A stretch of DNA of 64,000 nt, from NCBI GenBank assembly GCA_905331475.1, contig CAJNYU010002681.1:63633-127632 (forward strand), in the 5' to 3' direction. The notes under the pieces were generated by a model. It worked only from the letters and a program-made list of their open reading frames with translations, was not told where the DNA came from and made no database searches. The translations under genes were made by a program, and so were the position numbers. Each line of letters begins with the position of its first letter. Positions within the stretch are counted from its first letter, which is position 1. The stretch is from Rotaria socialis. Its lineage: Eukaryota > Rotifera > Eurotatoria > Philodinida > Philodinidae. Of this stretch, positions 41,701 to 56,323 are shown piece after piece.

Positions 41701-42354
41701 TCATCATCGTCACGTTTAACATCAACAAATGAACAACAAATCATTGATATTGATACAGCCTTACGTGAAGTTCTATCTGGTATTCGTACTGTTGAAGAAT
41801 GTCATGCACAATGTTTTCGTTCAGTACCACCGACAAGCAATCAGCAGGAAGAACGTGTATCATCACAACAAGAAACTGATGCGCCTGATCTCGTACTTAA
41901 TTTACCTATATCGAGTGGATTAATTACGCCACCATCAACAAAATCTATTGATAATAATATAAATGAACATCAATCATTAAAATCTCCATTGTCATCAAAT
42001 GGTTCACCTGTTCATCAATCGAATCAAAGTAATAACAATTCACTAATACAATTGACTATCATGAACGATTCTACACGTACATCGCGTTCAAATTCTTCAT
42101 CAACGACGACAACACATTTTATTGAAAAAATTCGTCCATCACCTGAACCAGTTCATCGTAAAAAGATTCCACCACCTATTATGAAAAAACCTGAAAAAAC
42201 TATTGAACTACTTAAACGTCTTGGTTTACAACCATCAGCAGATTCATCATGCGGTGCTACAAGCTCATCTTCGTCTGCCTCTTCTTCTACATCGTCACAT
42301 ATAATTCAACAACCAGTAGCTGTTGCTGGATCATCTAAAACTACCGATGTGTAA
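35795..42354 (+). CDS. srGAP: SLIT-ROBO Rho GTPase-activating protein (F-BAR, RhoGAP, SH3)
   Basis: Membrane-bending and Rac/Cdc42-inactivating adaptor acting downstream of Robo receptors. Sixteen exons, 35795-36044, 37180-37363, 37430-37595, 37651-37713, 37781-37912, 37964-38181, 38248-38482, 38811-38960, 39015-39130, 39174-39360, 39413-39608, 39660-39768, 39826-40041, 40098-40168, 40560-40746 and 41316-42354, join in phase to 1172 residues. An F-BAR domain spans roughly residues 80-500 (RFQLTEQLKCLEQR, RADVELDYAKNLDNL). The RhoGAP domain follows, with arginine finger in GIFRVPG near residue 571 and LKLYFRELKEPLF. The SH3 domain starts near residue 765 (DDEVETIEAIALFDY). The tail is Ser-rich. 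Joining 40168 directly to 40560 restores a block matching vertebrate srGAP, so 40248-40312 is treated as an alternative end. The intron at 38961 appears to use a GC donor, and exon 39174 has a second acceptor 15 bases downstream. Confidence 0.93.
40248..40312 (+). CDS. Candidate alternative terminal exon of srGAP (isoform without SH3)
   Basis: An acceptor TTTATAG precedes 40248. Joined to the exon ending at 40168 it continues the frame for 21 residues, acidic and polar (ASQDSDYC, TEDLNLMNETDVW), and then stops. No donor in it has a phase that fits the SH3 exon at 40560, so if used it must be the last coding exon. The product would keep F-BAR and RhoGAP but lose SH3 and the tail. Confidence 0.45.
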
Positions 42355-42738
42355 TTAAATATTTTTTCTTTGCCAAAACAAGAATTAATCGGTGCTGCTA
42401 GTCGCGCTCTCTTTTTGTCTCATGTACATTACTATCAATACCATCTAATCATTGTTTCTTTCTCATATTTTTTAGCGTGTAAACAATCATTCTTATATTC
42501 TCATTGTTGGCCTGTATTTATGGCTCTTTCTTTTTTCTTCTCTTTCTTAGAACAAAGCAACACACACACATGTTCAAATTAATCGTGTTTGGTTGTGTTT
42601 CTTGATTATTGCCCTTTGTCCAAATGTTCTTTTGTAATGCAGTCTTTGTTTTTCTCTGTATGAATGTATGCTCTGTAGAGAAAAATCTCCTGTTCAATGA
42701 ACAAAGATGAAATCATGAAAATACGTGAAACAAAACTA

Positions 42739-42744
42739 AATAAA
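42739..42744 (+). terminator. Probable polyadenylation signal of srGAP
   Basis: AATAAA lies 385 bases after the srGAP stop, followed by T/G-rich sequence. It is the first canonical hexamer seen downstream. Confidence 0.4.
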
Positions 42745-43887
42745 GATGGATAAAATATTGCAGAATTTCTCAGAAAACATTGGAGCGAAAAAGCAGCTCA
42801 TCTCAAATATACTCTTTTTCTTTGGATTAGTAAGGAAAAAATTAAGTATACACGAATTAACATCAACTAGTCACTGGCCAGATTGAATCTGATATATACT
42901 TAGCGTAAATGATAATTGCTTGTTATAAAACATGGATCAAGAGAGATTAGTGAATGTGCATTACGTCGAACGAAGATTCGTACATAACTAATAGTAATGA
43001 ATGTCAATGTGCTTGGGGTTTTTTTTTTTTTTGTTAGACTTCTATTGATGATAAAATATCATTTCATTCAATCGAAATTTATATGCAATTAGCTCAATAA
43101 CTATTGAAATATTTAGCAAAACATTTTTAAAATATAAGATTATTCGTTAGCTTTTTATCTGTATATTTATGAATTTTTGAAAAAAAAAATTAACATTACG
43201 CTCTTTGCATATATATATATTCTTATAAAATAAATACTGTAGAAGATATTCAAATAGCAATCAAAACTTCGTCAATTTAAGAATTATTATCATTGGTATA
43301 TTTTTGAAAAACATGATTTCAATGTCTATTGTTTGAATAATTGTTAAACGAGGGTTCTCTTTCTTTTTCACTATTAAATTGATCGACGATGACCAAGTCT
43401 CACTGGATTATTTCACTATTGAATTTACGTCGAAAGAGTTCACCAATGTAGTGGCTTATCTTTCAATCCTTTAACCAACGATTGTTTACCTAATCAGCCG
43501 AAATTGCCTTTCGTCGTTTGTTTAAACATGAAAATGCTTATGTCATCTTATTTATTGTCTTTCGTTTTCACGGTTGTCATCTTTTTTTCAAACATTCATT
43601 CATTTATTGCTTTGAACTCTAGTCGAATACAATGACAAAAAGGCAAGTATCAAAAACATTGTTCTTTGAGAGTATACTTTTAAAAAAATGTGTTCACTAT
43701 GCAGTAATTGATTTGAATATTTTAACAAGATATCTATGTGCTTGATTCTTTCTAATTCTATAACCTACAAAGATTTGAGTTCATCGAATACCTTTGCATG
43801 ACAAACATGCTCATTATAAATTGATTAACATGTGTAGGTGTTAACAACAACACATCAAAAACGAAATGAACAAGAACAACAACAATC
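42745..43887. other. Intergenic stretch between srGAP and the Cys-rich gene
   Basis: AT-rich DNA with no supported gene. A poly-T run occurs near 43020-43034 and a short (AT)n run near 43210-43220. The final part probably holds the promoter of the gene starting at 43888. Confidence 0.45.
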
Positions 43888-44968
43888 ATGTCGTCACATA
43901 TTTCACTTGTTCAAATAATGTTACTTACTAAACATCGTTATCTATCTCTGCTATTAGTTATTCTATTGTTTTCACTTATACCACTAGCGAATAGTTGTAA
44001 TATATGGAAAGCATCTGAATGTCCCCAACCACCAACCGCTGATGATGAAGATATTGTATGAGATTTACGTTGTTTTATTTCTAATTTCTATGAATTTTGT
44101 CTTCAATTTTATTTTAGTTCAAATATGATCTCTATACACGTGAACAACTTTTTCAATTTTGTGATCAAGGAAAAAAATATGCAGAATGCGTTAATAAACA
44201 ACTTCATTGTTGTGATCTAAAAAGTGAACACACAGGTGCATTAGCTGCTTTTGAAGTTGGTCTCCAACAAAATGTAAGATTTTTTTACCAACTCAGATTT
44301 TTGCCCTATTTGCACATATATCTCATGTTTCATTAGGGTTGGCGATTAGGTAGATATTGTGCTGGTCTTGGTGCTACGACAATTATTCAATATAAATGTA
44401 AAACTACAACCCTATCACCAGCTAAAACAACGACAACAACAACATCGACATCATCAACGATAGCCCCATGTGAAGTCGAAGAAGTTAGTAAATATAAAAT
44501 TTCAAACATAATAACAATTATACAATTGCGATATAGGCCGGAAAGGAATGCAATGATATATTAGAAGATAGACTTAAATTTGAAATTGGTTGGTCTGTCC
44601 AAGAAAAAATTCAATGGTGTAAACAAGTAACCGATTACATTCAATGTGCCGGTAAACATATAACAAATTGTTCGATAAGTGAAGTTCGAGATGATGTTGA
44701 ACAACTTTCAAATTTTATGGAATATATTATGAAACAAGCAAATTTGCATTGTCATGGTAAACGCATTATTTACCTTTTCAATCTACATTCATATCATTTT
44801 TTTTCAGGTGGTTTTTACGGTTGTGAAAATGCTTTGACTGATGTGCGCTGTCGAATGACTGCACGACAATTTTATAATGGTGAAGCTCTTTATGCAGCAT
44901 CAAATCGATTTATCATTCAATGGTACTTATTTTTATCTGTAGCTTTAATATGTTGGTGGAATATATAA
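43888..44968 (+). CDS. Secreted, probably GPI-anchored protein with two Cys-rich repeats
   Basis: Five exons, 43888-44055, 44118-44273, 44337-44483, 44537-44756 and 44808-44968, join in phase to 283 residues. Residues about 12-32 form a signal peptide core (LSLLLVILLFSLIPLANS). Two Cys-rich modules follow, separated by a Thr/Ser-rich linker. Each has the order Cys, Cys, aromatic or acidic helix, FC or WC, then C, C (for example QFCDQGKKYAECVNK and QWCKQVTDYIQCAGK), which suggests an internal duplication. The C-terminus is hydrophobic (WYLFLSVALICWW) after a small-residue stretch, as in GPI-anchor signals, although a membrane anchor is possible. The spacing recalls nematode DUF19/T20D4.11-type domains, but I do not recognise the family with confidence. 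Function unknown; likely cell surface. Confidence 0.75.
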
Positions 44969-45832
44969 AAATTTGCAATGTTTTAGAATCTCTATTGATG
45001 TTATTTATGAACTCTTTTTAATACAAAGAAAAAGAAAATGAAAATAATTTTAATGAATATCTTTTTTCCTTCTTTCGAAATCTTTTACTAATTTTGTTCT
45101 TTATTTTATTTGCCAAAAAAATACCTGTTTGTATTTTTGCGTTCATAGACAATAGAGATCACATATATAAAGATATAAAGATATTTCAATGTTGTCATAA
45201 GGATTTTTCAATAGTTCATAAAACAAAATATTTCCATGACAAACTGTAACGACCAAGTTGATGATGAATGCATTACAAGACTCTAATGAATTAGAATAAA
45301 AGTACGTTTTTTTAATCGTCGGCAAGTTCAATTAAATAATAAATAAATCACATGACATTTCTGAACTACAGCATGGATGTAATGGAAAAAAAAGACATGT
45401 TTTCTTATTTCGAATTATTCGACCTCACTAGATAAGTACTATTGCTGATTATATAATAGTCATGTTAAAAAAAACACAGAAAATATCCGGTCATGAATGA
45501 AATGTGAGTACATTTTTGGTAAAGTTCTCTGAATTTAGATAAAAAATAAATCGAACAAAGTAAATACCGATTAACATATAGTTTATTACGATTTCATAAA
45601 AATCAACTGATCAAGTAAAGGTTGCATATTGCACTTTGTTTACCAAAAAGGAAAACATAATGAATTGAAGTAAAAGTTCTTTTCTTTTTGATTGCTTTCT
45701 ATTTGTCGTCTCTCGATATATCGATTGATGTTACCGATGGAATTGATAACATTTATTACTTCTTACATATAAAAATAGAACCAAACGATTTATCTCTCCT
45801 CACATTCATCAGTATATATTTTTCATCAAATA
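44969..45832. other. Intergenic stretch before SLC52A
   Basis: AT-rich sequence with no gene seen. It should contain the 3' end of the Cys-rich gene and the promoter of the transporter. The ORF at 45143-45331 on the minus strand has no features. Confidence 0.45.
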
Positions 45833-47241
45833 ATGGATCAGAATAATTTACCCATGCCAATTAAGTACACGTATATAAATCTATCGTAGTTCATTTGCAT
45901 TATTATTTCATTTTGCCTAGTTCAAATACAAAGTCTTCTAAATGGGCAGAAAATATCTGTTATATTCTGATAATAATATTTAATCTAAGCACTTGGATAG
46001 ACTTAAATAGTGTTTGGATTGAATTACCATTAATAATTAATAGCGCTCCTGAACGCTGGACACTACCATCAACATTATCGTTGGTTATAAGCTTTGCTAA
46101 TATATTTCCACTCATAGTTGTTGTTTTACGTTGGAAATTAGGTAAACGATTTTCTGAAATTCCTTATATTTATATAATCATAATTGTTGGCATCATTGCG
46201 TGTTGTTCAATTGGTTTATTCTGGGATTATACAACATGTTTTTTTGGCGCAGAACGTAGTGTTTCACTGATAGGTGCAGTATTTGCTTTAGCAATGCTTG
46301 ATTGCACGTCATCATTGGTTTTTTGTGATTATATGAGACATTTTAAAGCAAAATATTTACATGCAAAATTTTTTGGTGAAAGTTTAACAGGTATTTTGCC
46401 AATATTCATTGCACTAGCGCAAGGTGTCGGCGGTGAAGCTCAATGTATAATGAACAATGTTACATTACATGTTCAGCCTATTTATTCTGAACCTCGTTTT
46501 AGCGTTTCAACATTTTTCTTTCTCATTTCTGGTATTATAGCTCTGTCGCTAATATCGTTTATGGCGCTTCGATTTACATCAATTATGAAATTGGCTAATG
46601 CTGATGATCAACATTGTCAACAAACTTCTATAGAAAGCTATGAGAAATTATTAGTAACAAAAGAAAATAGTTCAGAATCAGAAAAAAGATCCTTATCAGC
46701 ACCAAATTCAATGACACAAAAGGAATTTTTTATCCTTCAAACATCTAATGTTGTTAATTCTGCTTTTGTATTTGGTTGTTTACCAACATTAGTTACTTAT
46801 TCCCTATTACCGTATGGTCAAAAAGCATTTTATTATTGCAATATACTTTTTCCAATATCCTATCCATTAGCTGCACTCTACGGTTTAATACGTCCAACAA
46901 TATCAACGTTTTGGATTATTATAAGTTCAATATGTGGTTGTTTAATTTGTGCCTTTATTATTGCTGTTGCTTTTCAAAGTCCTTGTCCAATATGGGCCGA
47001 TACATTGCATGGAGGAATCATTATTATTGCTGCTTGGTGTTTTTCGTCATTTATTCTTGCCTATGTACGTGTTGCTAGTGGAAATCGAATTAAATTAGCA
47101 TGGAAAAAAGACAACGGATTATTTTATTATGGGTTAAGTATTCAAATAGGTATTATCTTTGGTGTTGTACCAATGTATTTCCTCATTAATATTTATCAAT
47201 TATTAAAAGAAAGACAACCATGTGACATATATTGTTTCTAA
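45833..47241 (+). CDS. SLC52A: SLC52A-type riboflavin transporter
   Basis: Plasma-membrane importer of riboflavin (vitamin B2), the precursor of FMN and FAD. Two exons, 45833-45864 and 45921-47241, join in phase to 450 residues, the usual family size. The first exon encodes only MDQNNLPMPI plus two bases; this start avoids the non-homologous run that would come from reading the intron. The family hallmark is clear at the start of helix 1 and loop 1: STWIDLNSVWIELPLI followed by PERWTLPSTLSL. ALAQGVGGEAQC after helix 5 also fits RFVT proteins. About eleven hydrophobic helices are visible, with a long hydrophilic loop (about residues 245-290) between helices 6 and 7. Substrate is inferred from family membership. 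Confidence 0.88.
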
Positions 47242-47491
47242 AACGATAAAGACACGTTAAAATCACTGCTACAAGTTTATTTTTATTGCTTTCATTGAAA
47301 TATAAAATCATATGCGTTTAGTTTCAATCTTTTTTTACTTGAATTAAAATCAACAATTTGTTTATCGACAACTAAAAATAATTATTCATGGTGATGTTAA
47401 TTATTTAAGAATTTTGAATTCGACCAGAAGTTGAAATAATGCTTGTGCATTCTTGATGATCATCTAATACAATATTTTGTTTTTCTGGCAG

Positions 47492-47661
47492 ACAAATCTG
47501 ATCAAAATTTTAAATTGAAGTCAACTTCAATTTTGACAAATAAACAACCTCGTAATTTTTCTGAGTATTACATAACATCGCAATTAGAAAAAAATAGAAA
47601 TTTAAATGAATCGGCTCAAACATCCGATATTACATCCAACATAAAGGTGTCAATCTTCTAG
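47492..47661 (+). CDS. Possible alternative C-terminal exon of the riboflavin transporter
   Basis: A good acceptor (TTTTTCTGGCAG) opens a frame of 56 residues ending in TAG, rich in Asn, Ser, Lys and Glu and coding-like in composition. Its phase fits a GTGACA donor at 47222 near the end of the transporter, which would replace the last residues CDIYCF with a longer soluble tail. No homology is recognised. It could also be chance or an orphan exon. Confidence 0.3.
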
Positions 47662-48244
47662 ACATTATTATGATGAGAATAAATAGACGCACTAGAAGAA
47701 GGAAAAGAAATGAAAAGATTGATCAAGATATTCTCTACTCTATTGAATAGTAAGTCATTGCGGCACGTATACATAGACAAATATTCAACATTTGCAGATG
47801 CTTAGCAAAGGATTTGCTAACGACGTACAAATGATCATTTCGCTCTTTCTATTCTTCTATGGACTAAAATCAAATAACCAATAAAATATAGCTCGTACTC
47901 TTCGAACAACTTCCGTTAGAAAATAAAATAATTTTCATTTTCTAACACATTTGTTTATTTATTTAGAAAATAGCATTGATCGATTTTCTTGCTCGTCCTA
48001 TGTCAATTTATACAATTTGTTTTTGCTTTAGCGTTCATTAAGAATGTGAATTGTTTCCGGGAATAATCATCCCATAATATATCTTATATAGATGAGAAAA
48101 AAATAGTTTATTTCGAAGGCAACCATTGTACAATGTACTACATACATACATGCATACACAGCGAACCAGCAATTCCTTTAGTTTTTTATTTCTCTCAATA
48201 TTTATTTATCACAGACCATTTAATAAATCTAATTAGAAAAAACA
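47662..48244. other. Intergenic stretch, no gene seen
   Basis: It holds the 3' flanks of the transporter (plus) and of the homeobox gene (minus), which converge here. No repeat or RNA gene is evident. Confidence 0.45.
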
Positions 48245-51784
<3,540 letters not shown>

Positions 51785-51874
51785 TTAATGAAATGAAATT
51801 CGACCATCTTGCTGCTTCAACCGTGCTTGTGTAGCAGCGGAGATGCTTTTTGGAAGGTACAAGTTCGTCAGTGT
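51785..51874 (-). CDS. Second LRR terminal exon (duplicate or alternative end)
   Basis: After an acceptor TTTTTGACAG the frame encodes 29 residues beginning TLTNLYLPKSISA and ending RLKQQDGRISFH, then a stop. It matches the terminal exon of the neighbouring LRR gene (52599-52513: start TLQVIYIGGNKVSA, RLNQQDNRIR end) in length, phase and sequence. It is either an alternative last exon of that gene or the remnant end of a tandem copy. Confidence 0.55.
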   Translation of the reverse strand, partial: TLTNLYLPKSISAATQARLKQQDGRISFH

Positions 51875-51937
51875 CTGTCAAAAAGAAAAGTGAAACTGAA
51901 CAAATAACAAGAATATACAGCAAATCAAAGAAGTTAA

Positions 51938-52010
51938 TTTTTTGTGCCTCATTACTTCTGCGAGACGCTGTGTCCCTTTCGCACCAATTTGATTATTATC
52001 ACCATAACAC
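51938..52010 (-). pseudogene. Decayed LRR exon
   Basis: The minus strand encodes an LRR body (NNQIGAKGTQRLAEVM) like the intact 28-residue repeats nearby. It has an extra residue before the Asn-Asn pair and no GT donor after the Lys-Lys end. It probably is a dead copy of the 84-bp exon. Confidence 0.5.
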
Positions 52011-52512
52011 TGCATGCATGTTCACAAGAAAACATTTGAAAAAATTATTTCTGATTAATCTCTACGATTCGCGTATTATTTTCGTCTTTTTTGGGTAGGT
52101 GATCTAATTGCAACTTCGTTGATAACAGAACGGCATGATTATAAGGCAGCAATGTTTTTCAAATTAAGAAATTCATAGCTTATGATTATTCAGCGACTCA
52201 ACTGACCAAGACTTACACTAATAAAGATTATGTACGTGAATTCCTTTTCCATTAGATCATATTTTTTTATGAAAGATAGTAGAAGTATTTAATCTGAATT
52301 GTGTGATCATGGCATGAAGAAGTCATCAGTGGACCCTGCGACGATCAATCTATTCATATTGCTAGTGTTTCTCTAGTATCGATGAGTCTTTACGCATATC
52401 GATCCATTCTTAATGTCCGAACCGAGTATATTCAAAGTTATGTTACAGATGTGATAGTTTATATCAATCAACTAAACTTTAGCTTTATTTCAAAATATAA
52501 TAAACAGGAAAA

Positions 52513-55500
52513 TTAACGGATTCGATTGTCTTGTTGATTCAAACGTGTGTGTACAGGAGCAGAGACCTTATTGCCACCAATATATATAACCTGCAGCGTC
52601 TAGAGTAAAGGAATAGGGTTAATCATGCTAAAAGAATGCACTTTGAGATAATTATTCACTTTATTTTGTTTTAGTGCTTCTCCTAAAAGGTGTGCTGCGC
52701 TATCCGTAATTTGATTATTTTGCAAATTCAACCAAGTGAGACTCTGTACAGAAAAAGATTAGCAGGTATTAGATACTGATATTTTTCTCTTTAAAGTCCT
52801 CGTATGCGTGTATCGGGCTCAAATTTCAAACTACTGTACAATGTTAGAGGCTTCAAGAATAATACAATATGTTACTTGCAGATGAATTAAGAAAAAAACG
52901 AGTTCAAAGCTTGAAAGATCAGCTCTACACCTATAGACTTTCATTCGAGTGCCCTCAGTCGAATAAAGCACGAATGAACTAATCTTTTGCGATCAAGCAA
53001 TAGTCGTATGACTCGTAGAATTAAGCGCATAAATGACCTAAACATTCACTTGAGTTTAACCTTAGTATTGAACTAAATCATTCAATGATAACTTATTATG
53101 TTCTATGGACATACATAAATACTGCAGAAAAATGGTGGAGGACACTTTTGAAATTATCCATTCCTTAGAAAAACTATGATACTCAACAATATAGCAATAG
53201 ATTTTAAAAGTACCACAGAAGATCTTAATAGAGAAGAAATCCGCGAGATTATCGAAGCGGGATGCGTCCTCAGGCTTCGACCCTTCAATTCAGATATCGA
53301 TAATACAGGTTCATATCGCTCTTTTTGAAAAGAACTGATAGATGTCAACAAAAGAAGAAGAGCGCTTTGATTGTTTACGATATGGTTAACTTATCACACT
53401 CAAAAAAATTTGATAACTAGTTGTAAAGTTGAAGAAGTCACTTACTTTGTTCTGCTTAAGCGAATCGGCCAACTGTTGTGCCCCATTGTCTCCGATTTGG
53501 TTTCCATACAAATGTATCTGTGTGAGTACCTATTTTGAAGAGGGAAAGCTACTTAGACAGATACATATTTATGATATTCAACGACTCCATCTGCGAACTA
53601 CGATGCTCTCAACTATCGATAGACGAAATTCAGGGATATAAAGTTTATCTGAGTTTCACATTATATATCTTCTACAAAACAATATTTTCAAGTGGCATAA
53701 AACAATAAATTGCATTGATTAACTATGTCCTCGTAGATAACAAACTCGCGAGACTTTAGTCTTGTTTCTACTGAGTTTTATTACTTAATAAACGCCTATG
53801 GCACTTTGAATGATTATAGATATTGCTAAATACTACTCGAAACGAAACGAAGATGATATGTAATGATATCCACAACAGCATTCATAATATTACTATGAAA
53901 GTATATTTCCATGTTTTTATCGTATGAACATTATTCGAATTTCTATTACTTAGAGGGAAGTATCTCATAGTGTATGAGAAAAGGCACCGATAATCTGCCT
54001 CGAAAGATTTATTCGATTATTCTATGAGTAAATGATCGAAGTAACTGCTTGAAAACCTACTATTTCACTACATATTGGATCCCTGAAGAAATAATGTATT
54101 CACAATAAATTTCTCATGTGCTGTCAGACCAAAACACGAGTAGGATCACTTCATCTGAGCTTTTTCTTGATCCTAGATTGTTTTCATTGTGAGAAATGAC
54201 GAAGCCAATCTATCTCAATCGAAACTACATTCGTGAGTCAATTGAACAGAAACAATAGTTACGGAATATAATTGCCGAAAATGTTTTATTCTCCACCATA
54301 GCGCGTGAAACACTCGAAATAGCCATACCTTCTGGTATTAAGGAATTTAGCTAGATATTGCGCTACATTATCACTGCTTTTATTCCCATACATGTGTAGC
54401 TGAAATACCATGTTCTGTCTCTCTGGTGGTTTTTATTTATTCAACTCTGTAAAGATACAGCGCTGCGAAACATACCACTACTTCCTCTATTAATTAGTGT
54501 TGGCACTAAAGAATGGAGAAGCGTTAAAATTTGAGTACCCGTAGGAAGTTGATCGATGTGTTCACAAAGGATGTGTTTTTATTTTACGTGGATTGCATCA
54601 ATTCCATGACAAAATTTGACCAGATCTACTCCATTTCGAATAGCATGAATAGATTAAGAAACACGCTATAAATCATATTTATGTCAAATCTACACATTGC
54701 AATGTGTGTTCATACTGTAATCATGTTCTCAACCGAGTAGCAGTTAACACCTTCAACGAGAAAAGAGGCCTATGTCTTGCAGAAGTCAAGTACTATACAA
54801 AGAAAAGCTTGCTATGATTTCTAATGAAAAGGGCAAAACGCGTCTCCTCAGTCGTATCCTTATTAAATTCTTCACGCTCCTATGAATTCCTCAGGAATAA
54901 TAGTTACATATGAGCTTTTCTTCTTTTGAGATATCATTCCAGTCTTGGAATCTCAAATTCGAATTGGTTATGACGATGTTATGGTGAGAGTACGCCACAG
55001 AAAGAAAAATTGTAATCTGGGCATTATAAAAGAAGATCACTTACTTTATTAATAGTTAGTGCTTCAGCTAGACGCTGTGCTCCATTGTCTCCAATTTGAT
55101 TATTGTATAGGTGCAATTCCTTGAGTGACTATAATTGAGAACCAGAATGGACAGTGAATACTATGCTTACATTTAATCTAGTATAGTTTGATCTGCAACA
55201 CACTTAACTCATCCTCAGGAACATCTGAGAGAGAAGTAAATGTGGAGTATGCTCAAAAATATACCATTCTTGGCTCTCTGGTGATGATTCTCTTATAAAA
55301 CTAGCCTAACAAACTCTGGCATATGCAAAGATTATATTCAAGTATCTGAATTTGAATGGCAAAGTCGTGACAGTGACAGCCAAAGTGATTTTTGCTAATA
55401 TATCAGAGACGAACATTTGATGAAAGGTGTCTATCTTTAGTCTTAATCAGGCTTAAAACTGATGATATTCATCATTGACACTAAATAATTTATCTGCCAA

Positions 55501-55640
55501 ATATACAAAACTCAACTAGTAATGACATGGAAGTAAGAGTTGCAGAAATATCTCACTTGATTTGTTTTCAATGCATCGGCTAAATACTGCGTTCCCGAAT
55601 CTTCGATTTGGTTTTGATACAACCCTAATGGTATTAGTTT
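52513..55640 (-). CDS. Modular leucine-rich-repeat gene (ribonuclease-inhibitor type), 5' partial
   Basis: Five exons are recognised on the minus strand: 55640-55557, 55128-55045, 53529-53446, 52743-52660 and the last coding exon 52599-52513. The first four are exactly 84 bp, phase 0 at both ends, and each encodes one 28-residue RI-type LRR, such as SLKELHLYNNQIGDNGAQ followed by RLAEALTINK. The last encodes a half repeat and QQDNRIR, then stop. Such repeats form curved interaction surfaces in NLR-, RanGAP- and inhibitor-type proteins; the partner is unknown. The 5' exons are not found; a 100-N gap lies 160 bases upstream of the first visible exon. A degenerate copy sits at 54399-54331. Introns of 0.4-1.5 kb separate repeats, except 60 bp before the last exon. 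Perfect phase symmetry lets exons be gained or skipped without breaking frame. Confidence 0.75.
54331..54399 (-). pseudogene. Degenerate LRR exon inside the modular gene
   Basis: The minus strand encodes LHMYGNKSSDNVAQYLAKF and four more repeat residues. The four residues that normally open the repeat are not in a spliceable position, and no acceptor-donor pair that I can find keeps the frame. It is probably skipped. Confidence 0.5.
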
Positions 55641-55799
55641 CTGCATAAAAAGAAGAAGATGAGTATTGAAATTGAAACTTAATACTGTCTAAAGCTAATC
55701 TATGAATATGAAAGGTCGATACATATTGCTAATAGCGACTTTATCATTTTTCTATTCGAACAATACCCAACGACTACAATGAAAAGTCATTCACTCCAG

Positions 55800-55899
55800 N
55801 NNNNNNNNNNNNNNNNNNNNNNNNNNNNNNNNNNNNNNNNNNNNNNNNNNNNNNNNNNNNNNNNNNNNNNNNNNNNNNNNNNNNNNNNNNNNNNNNNNN
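55800..55899. other. Assembly gap of 100 N
   Basis: Exactly one hundred N, the usual placeholder for a scaffold gap of unknown length. It probably hides the 5' part of the LRR gene, and the join across it could be wrong. Confidence 0.99.
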
Positions 55900-56323
55900 A
55901 AAAAAAAACTCGCGACGGACTACATAAATGCTGTGCTTCGCACCGCATTAATTACACAAAAATATTATTCTAAATAATCCAGTTTGAAATTGAGGCGAAT
56001 CTTGCACAAATATATATATTATTTGTTCTGATAGTAAAACTGCGACACCTTTAATGTTTGGAAGAACTAGAATGGTTAACATCTTCTCGAACCAGTCACA
56101 TGTTTTTTCTCAGACAGCTGATTACTGCTTCCTCATCCTAACGTAACGTCTGTGTTCAGGTTTGTTGTCCAAATGAATCTATCATATGGAATTGTTCTCG
56201 AGTATATTCTGATCTACAAAAAATAGATTCTACCTTGAGTCATTCATCCGTAGCCTTATGACTTGATTTTATTTTCACACAATTAATTAACAAATAACGC
56301 TTATATTTATAGATTGTTTAAGA
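55900..56323. other. Short intergenic stretch after the gap
   Basis: It starts with a run of A beside the gap. No LRR exon or other gene is recognisable before the RING gene. Confidence 0.4.
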
